Below the pieces are notes generated by a model. It saw only the letters and a list, made by a program, of their open reading frames with translations, was not told the origin of the DNA and searched no databases. The translations under genes were made by a program, and so were the position numbers. A stretch of 64,000 nt of DNA from NCBI RefSeq assembly GCF_900090045.1, contig NC_041783.1:1-64000 (forward strand), read 5' to 3'. Each line of letters begins with the position of its first letter. Position 1 is the stretch's first letter. Source of the stretch: Plasmodium malariae. Its lineage: Eukaryota; Apicomplexa; Aconoidasida; Haemosporida; Plasmodiidae. This document shows, piece after piece, positions 59,986 through 64,000 of the stretch.

Positions 59986-62300
59986 GATATATTTTTTCTT
60001 GTACTATAATATATTCACTAATGACTATATTAATAATAATATAATATTTATTAATATTAAAACACACTATAATTATATATTTAATTTATCATTTTTATCA
60101 TTATTTTATTTTTTTGTAGAGAATCAATAAAATGTAAATAGTTATAATACTTTTTATGACATAGACTAAAAAATATAATTTTTAAATATATTATAAAATT
60201 TTTATTTTAATTTCTAATAACTTTATCATTATGATATAATATTTGTAATTGTTAAATAAATATTCAATAAAATATATAATTTAAGTATAGTTTACTAGTT
60301 AAATAATTCTTTTTATTTATATTTTTTAAAAATAAAACGAAAAAAGAGTATAATATTTCTAAACATATAATTTATATAGAATATAGAATGCATACGTTGA
60401 AGAATATATAGACTATACTTAGTACACAATATAGAAAATAATTTGTTCCTTATATTAAGAAAATAAAAACTAAGTTCAACGATATTTTTCTATTAATTAT
60501 ACTAATTTTATAAATATTTTATTTTTAAAAAATAGATCATAACTAATAAAATATTAATTATTATAATAGTGCTAATGATAAATATAGAAAGCAAAATTTA
60601 TACATTAATTTATCATATAATATTCATAACATTCTCATATAATAATATATAATATATTTAATAATTTGCATTTATGTCATACTACCAAATATATAAATCT
60701 ACTAATATTTTTAAGGTAAATAAAATACAATTTTTTATTTATGTATAACTGATTGTGCAAATTACAATTTTTAATAAAGTTTAATTTATATACATATTTG
60801 TAATTAAAAAGTTTTTAAATTCTTCTACTTAAGCATATTTTTTTATAAAATATACGAATTTAAAATAAATACAATAAAAAAGAGTAATAATAAAATAAAT
60901 AGTGTATATGGAAATTCTTCCATTAAAGTTAATATTATTTGAATAAGCTTGAAACATTATTTTCACTCTCAACTTTTTTACTAATAAAAAGTTATATTTT
61001 TTTTGCTCATGAATTTATTATATCATAGATAATTAAGTTTTGTAAAATAGGATAAAATTAACTACTATATAAATGTAATAATAAAACATTTACAGTAAGT
61101 ATCCTCTTGTTTAATGGAACAGTTAACAATACAGAAAATAATAATTCAGTACATAGAATTGAATCTAAATATGAAATTACGTTAATGAATAATGACTATT
61201 CCTTAGAAATAGACGGATATCAATTCTGAAACTAATCGTCTTTTTAAAAGTTATATATTAAACAAAATTCTTTTTTTTTATATATTTATTTAAAAAATAA
61301 AGGTTATAAAATTAAAAGGTTTAATAAAATTCAACAAAAATTATGAGCAATGTTATATATCTTCAAAATAATATTATCAACTACTATATTTATAAACGAC
61401 TACAAAAAATAGAAAATATATATAGTTAAATTATTTATATATTTACAAAATATTATATATTTAATTTATATTTCCAAAACTTAACACCAAAATTAAGCAT
61501 AATAATAATATAAGAGATATATTTAACTCTTCTTCTAATTGTACAAATATCCATAAGTTAGTCAGTAGTTATACATAATTAATAATTAATAAGGATATCT
61601 TTTTATTCTATATAATTTCAAATTTTTATTATGCAAAAAAAACTTAAAGTACATTGTAAAACATTTTACAGTAATTATGTACTATAACATGTATCTCATA
61701 ATACATAGTTTATTTAATGAATAGATGTTTGTAATCTAATAATAAAGATGTATATATACTGACCAATGCAACAAAATGTATGTACTTCTTTTCATCAAAT
61801 AACATATAAGACACATATATTTTTATTTTAAAACTAATAATATGTTTCCTGAATAATATGGATATATATCCATTTTTTACTAGAATAAAGCCAAAAATAA
61901 AAAGTATCATTTCATACAGTACAAACATAGACTCATACGCAATGCGTTTAATATTATGTGAATTCTTGTATTATATATATTCATTTTATCATACGAAAAT
62001 ATGTTTTTCTAAAAACCTCTTTTAATGTATAAATATATAGATTAGCCAATTATATATAATTAAAATTAAATATAGTTTAAAACATATATATTTAAATATT
62101 AATAGAATCACATTCATAAAATGTTAAGAACACATTTTTTTACTAATACTTATGAAAAAGATCACATATGTGATGATTTCTTTATAAAGCATAAACTATT
62201 TTGACTATCCTTTCCAAGTGAATTACCAAATATATTGCAATTATTATAAAAATATTAAAGAAATTTAAAATATATATATATATATATATATATTATACTT
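59986..62300. other. Spacer, second copy of 7510-9856
   Basis: The family upstream block lies at about 60381-60530. A coding-like patch runs at 61092-61229 on plus (LLFNGTVNNTENNNS..., stop at 61227), partner of 8650-8850. A 72-codon minus frame at 61710-61928 has a partly collinear partner in the left copy at about 9250-9480. A TA run is at 62270-62293. Confidence 0.45.
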
Positions 62301-63169
62301 TTATTCAGATAACAACTTAATTTTTTTATATTTTTCATTATTTTTTAAAAGTCCTAGGAACCACTATTATAATTATAGTAGATAATATAACAATAAATGC
62401 ACCAAATGAAAATGTAAGAACATGGGGTACTTCTGTTTTATCCGTTGTATCTGTAAATAATAACTTTGCAAATTTTTCTCCCGCAGTTCCAAGCAGTTCA
62501 AATCTTTCTAACATGCAGTGTCCTATTCCCAATATATATAAAAGAAAAAATAGAGCAATTCCAAATCTGTAACTTCTAAACTTTGTTTTTTTTTAAATCT
62601 GTATCACGAATTTTTCTATTTTTTTCTTGAACAATCTTATAATCTTTATTATTTACCCATTTTGTTTCAAAATTGAAATATATTTTATGAAATATTCCCT
62701 TATTATAATCCATATCTTATGCATGAAATCCCTCCTTATTTAATGATTTATAAGTTTTCTTGCTTTTTCTTATTCCCTCGCTTTTATTATTAGATATATT
62801 TTTTTTTTCTCATTCTCTATAATTTGGTATATCTTCTTTTAATGCAACAATATTCTAATTTTTACCTTGTTTATATTCAGCTAATAATATATAGGTTCTT
62901 TTACATAAATTTCTACAATGAGTATAGCTCTTATCCGATAATATGATGAACCTATTATATAAAAAAGACATATTTCTTATTTAATAAAATAAATAATTCT
63001 ATTATAAAAAGTAGTATTTATAAAAAAAAAAAAAAAAAGACAGAAAAATATATATGGCAAAAATGTCATTATACGATATTATCATATCAATCATAAAATG
63101 GGATATCCGAGTTCAAAGTATAAGCCCAGCTATTTTAATTAAAAACAGAATTTTGATATTTTGTTCCAT
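62301..63169 (-). pseudogene. Broken fam-m-type exported protein gene
   Basis: Exon 1 (63169-63083) begins MEQNIKILFLIKIAGL but has an in-frame TGA, and its donor position reads ATAATATC in place of GT. Exon 2 shows KRTYILLAEYKQ, then three in-frame stops before the degraded signature (DMDYNKGIFHKIYFNFETKW), an extra A in the run near 62586-62594 that shifts the frame, and another one-base shift near 62343-62350. Readable family pieces after that are GIGHCMLERFELLGTAG and a last membrane segment, VILSTIIIIVVPR, ending NNEKYKKIKLLSE with TAA at 62301. It is the duplicate of the fam-m at 9857-10693. Confidence 0.85.
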
Positions 63170-64000
63170 GATATAAATCATTGATATTATTAATATTTTC
63201 GATAAAAAAAAAATTAAAAATAATATAATATACTTCCATTGAGGTGCGATAGTATATTTATTAAAAAAAAAAAAAAAAAAATTATTATTTCTTCGTAAAT
63301 ACTTAATAAAATATATATAACTGTAATACATTTTACAATATGTATTGCAAGACAAATATATTTATAAAGGTATTATAAAATTTTTATTTTAATACTATTT
63401 TTAAAAGATATACTTTCTTTAAAATAAAATAATTCAAATTTATTTGTAATAATTCTAAATACGTTATTTAATTTACTAATTTAGTGTACTAATTAGATAA
63501 TATTTTTGTGAATCCTTTTCTGAATAAACGAAGAAAGAATATTTCACTTCCCCTTTCTTGGAAATATTGAGTTTCTATAAAATATAGAATGTATACAATA
63601 TATATATATATAATAATATACTGCTCTAAAATTTAAAACATTTAATAATTTTAATTATTTCTTCCTGTTAATAATTCTAATTTTATAAACAACATATTCT
63701 GAAAAAATAATTATTTTTAATAAAATGCCAATTATTGTAACGGTATAATAAAAGTAATAATAAAAGAAAAAAATAGAATTCTGTATTATAATAATTATAA
63801 GTAATTCTTTAGTTACTCCTTCAGTATATTCACACTTTTGTATTCTATAATATAATTAAAAAATCTTATTTATATGCTTCTACGTAATATATGAATATAT
63901 ACATATTTTATAATCACACATGTATTAATATTTTTATTTTTCTATCATAACTTTTTAAAAATATAATTTTAATTTAAATTTAATTTATGCCATTATTTAA
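63170..64000. other. 5' flank of the fam-m pseudogene
   Basis: Poly(A) tract near 63262-63280, then the upstream block TATTGAGTTT...TATAGAATGTATA (63567-63600) and TTAATAATTCTAATTTTATAAAC (about 63667-63690), shared with the other family members. No gene. Confidence 0.5.

Larger units (their letters stand above)
52450..64000. repeat. Right copy of the ~11 kb segmental duplication
   Basis: Same order and orientation as 1-11500. Here the fam-l is intact and the fam-m badly broken, the reverse of the relative decay in the left copy, where the fam-m has a single frameshift and the fam-l several lesions. The right boundary lies beyond the window. Confidence 0.8.

Overview
This window looks like a subtelomeric piece of a human-type malaria parasite genome, most likely Plasmodium malariae or its near-identical relative P. 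brasilianum. The DNA is extremely AT-rich, with long poly(A), poly(T), TA and AAT runs, and genes are sparse and small. Most recognisable genes share one plan: a 29-codon exon 1 coding for a signal-peptide-like hydrophobic segment, one short intron of about 100 to 130 bases, then an exon 2 with an R-x-L-x-K export-like motif and two transmembrane segments. Exon 2 falls into two classes that I recall as the P. malariae fam-l family (KKYSH / IFKELDY signature, C-terminal YYHKK...KIKFRK) and fam-m family (YYTE / MFDGKHFHFEKK signature, C-terminal NNEKYxKIKL). Which letter goes with which class is from memory and could be swapped; the two classes themselves are clear from the sequence. No housekeeping genes, rRNA, tRNA or telomeric repeat arrays were seen.

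Layout. 1-11.5 kb: long non-coding stretch, then a broken fam-l (6.6-7.5 kb) and a frameshifted fam-m (9.9-10.7 kb), both minus. 13.3-14.0 kb: decayed exported-protein gene. 20.1-20.9 kb: an intact two-exon exported-protein gene on plus. 23.8-24.2 kb: possible pir-like remnant; 25.2-25.5 kb: unassigned exon remnant on minus. 27.6-30.0 kb: decayed STP1-like 3' region running into a truncated fam-l remnant, both plus. 32.6-33.4 kb: intact fam-m, plus. 37.8-38.6 kb: minus-strand gene with the family export module but a different C-terminal half. 42.2-43.1 kb fam-m and 46.7-47.7 kb fam-l, minus. 49.85-50.26 kb: another decayed exported gene. 52.45-64 kb: a diverged second copy of the first 11.5 kb, with an intact fam-l (59.0-60.0 kb) and a heavily broken fam-m (62.3-63.2 kb).

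The fam-l and fam-m genes occur as same-strand neighbours, four such pairs in the window. If the products are co-expressed they would be exported to the host red cell and could act together, but that is inference. The main signals are the ~11 kb segmental duplication, the strict conservation of the export module across otherwise different genes, splice-donor lesions in three genes, a gene with a swapped C-terminal module, and paralogous 5' and 3' flanks showing that these genes spread as units larger than the coding sequence.
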